From the NCBI GenBank assembly GCA_043806645.1, contig JAZDGX010000085.1:1-17381 (forward strand): DNA of 17,381 nucleotides, given 5' to 3'. The stretch is from JAZDGX01 sp043806645. Lineage in GTDB: Bacteria; Eisenbacteria; RBG-16-71-46; CAIMUX01; WJJG01. The translations under genes and the position numbers were made by a program. Of this stretch, positions 16,898 to 17,381 are shown in pieces. A model generated the notes under the pieces. That model saw only the letters and a list, made by a program, of their open reading frames with translations. It searched no databases and was not told where the DNA came from. How positions within the stretch are numbered: position 1 is the stretch's first letter; each line of letters opens with the position of its first letter.

Positions 16898-16951
16898 AAT
16901 ATACCCTTTCCTCCCACCGGATCCAGCGCGGCTACCGCAATCCAGCGCGGC
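16898..16951 (-). promoter_or_regulatory. AT-rich -10 candidate with tandem 12-base repeat, upstream of the sulfatase-like gene
   Basis: On the minus strand TATATT (16903-16898) is a five-of-six -10 match about 50 bases before the ATG at 16846. No good -35 exists at 16-18 bases. Instead, two exact copies of ATCCAGCGCGGC (plus strand 16921-16932 and 16940-16951) lie 19 bases apart, start to start. The near copy begins 17 bases above the -10. A weak -35 overlapped by a direct repeat is the usual layout of an activator-dependent promoter, but this is inference. Confidence 0.4.
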
Positions 16952-17073
16952 GGTGATTCCCCGGCGCGTGGATCTGCTGTACCCTTCGCTGGGGCCGATT
17001 CCATTTTCCCGGCAAGGACATCCGGCACGAGAATCGCACGATCCGGGGCCGTACGCGGATCCACAGGAGTCGC

Positions 17074-17381
17074 ATGGTGCGCGCGAACTCGCCTGGCGGG
17101 CGCTCGGGCCTCGGGCCCCCCCTGATTCTCCACATCGAGGCGGGGCCGACCTTCGGGGGCTCGACCCTGGCCTTGCAGAACTACCTCGAGCACGCGGACT
17201 CCTCCCGCTTCACCCACGATGTGCTCTTCCATGCCGACGTCCCGGGAACTCGAGAGATCCGCGCCCACAGCCGCCGCTTCCTCTGCCTGCGGCTCCCGGC
17301 CCCGGCCGACTGGGATCGCACCGCGGCGGAGATTGAGGAAACCGCCGGCCCGCCTTCACGCCTCCGGCGCGCGGCGAAACA
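17074..17381 (+). CDS. N-terminal part of a GT4-like glycosyltransferase, cut by the window edge
   Basis: An open frame of 102 codons plus two bases starts at ATG 17074, with AGGAG four bases upstream, and has no stop before the window ends. After a polar N-terminus it reads LILHIEAGPTFGGS (17-30), the first beta strand and glycine-rich loop typical of the GT4/GT-B N-terminal domain ('vlHv....GG...'). This is followed by the helix TLALQNYLEH and a second strand DVLFH. Donor-site motifs would lie beyond the window, so the family call rests on the N-terminus alone. It is divergent from the sulfatase-like gene across 227 bases. A link to surface glycan synthesis is plausible. Confidence 0.65.
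   Translation, partial: MVRANSPGGRSGLGPPLILHIEAGPTFGGSTLALQNYLEHADSSRFTHDVLFHADVPGTREIRAHSRRFLCLRLPAPADWDRTAAEIEETAGPPSRLRRAAK

Noticed and set aside
16530..17336. A 268-codon plus-strand frame reaching near the right end
   Set aside because: It starts opposite the sulfatase-like gene and conflicts with the frame at 17074, which has a good ribosome site and a GT4-like N-terminus.

Overview
This is a GC-rich bacterial chromosomal window with eleven complete protein genes and one gene cut by the right edge. I see no rRNA, tRNA, CRISPR array, transposase or phage gene. Two secreted proteins (the nuclease-like and PHP proteins) end in a FlgD/Ig-like C-terminal module with a 'WDGRD ... sG.Y' core, and the window also holds a large lipoprotein with an HExxH motif and a membrane sulfatase-like protein. 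This combination suggests a diderm from an uncultured FCB-related lineage (Eisenbacteria, Krumholzibacteriota or Gemmatimonadota type). That placement is inference from protein style, not from a marker gene.

Left block (101-6016), all on the minus strand. In transcription order: a GT4 glycosyltransferase (6016-4859), a single type IV prepilin/pseudopilin-like protein (4675-4217), a small BamE/SmpA-like lipoprotein (4103-3729), a divergent Fe-S amidophosphoribosyltransferase PurF (3631-2195), and a secreted endonuclease/exonuclease/phosphatase-family protein (1960-101). Gaps are about 95 to 235 bases, so the genes could form a loose transcription unit but have no obvious shared pathway. A sigma70-like promoter candidate (TTGACC, 17 bases, TAGGGT) sits upstream of the glycosyltransferase.

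Middle (6220-11821 and on to 12424). A lengthened RNase HII-like protein (plus) converges with a secreted PHP-type metallohydrolase (minus). Divergent from the latter is ettA, a very well conserved ABC-F translation factor, followed on the same strand by a VOC (glyoxalase-fold) protein and a DinB-fold protein.

Right block (12515-17381). A 719-residue lipoprotein with a gluzincin-like zinc site and a five-helix membrane protein with a threonine-type sulfatase-fold domain lie on the minus strand. They are separated by a 22-base perfect palindrome. A new glycosyltransferase starts divergently at 17074 and runs off the window. The 227-base divergent region carries a tandem 12-base repeat next to an AT-rich -10 candidate.

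No gap exceeds 300 bases; the largest are 1961-2194, 16847-17073 and 9496-9701. I found no convincing new multi-gene system. The best leads are single-gene oddities: the RNase HII-like protein, the altered PRPP site of PurF, the LtaS-like sulfatase-fold protein and the HExxH lipoprotein. Many long reading frames opposite these genes, including one of 3.4 kb, are high-GC shadows and were left out.
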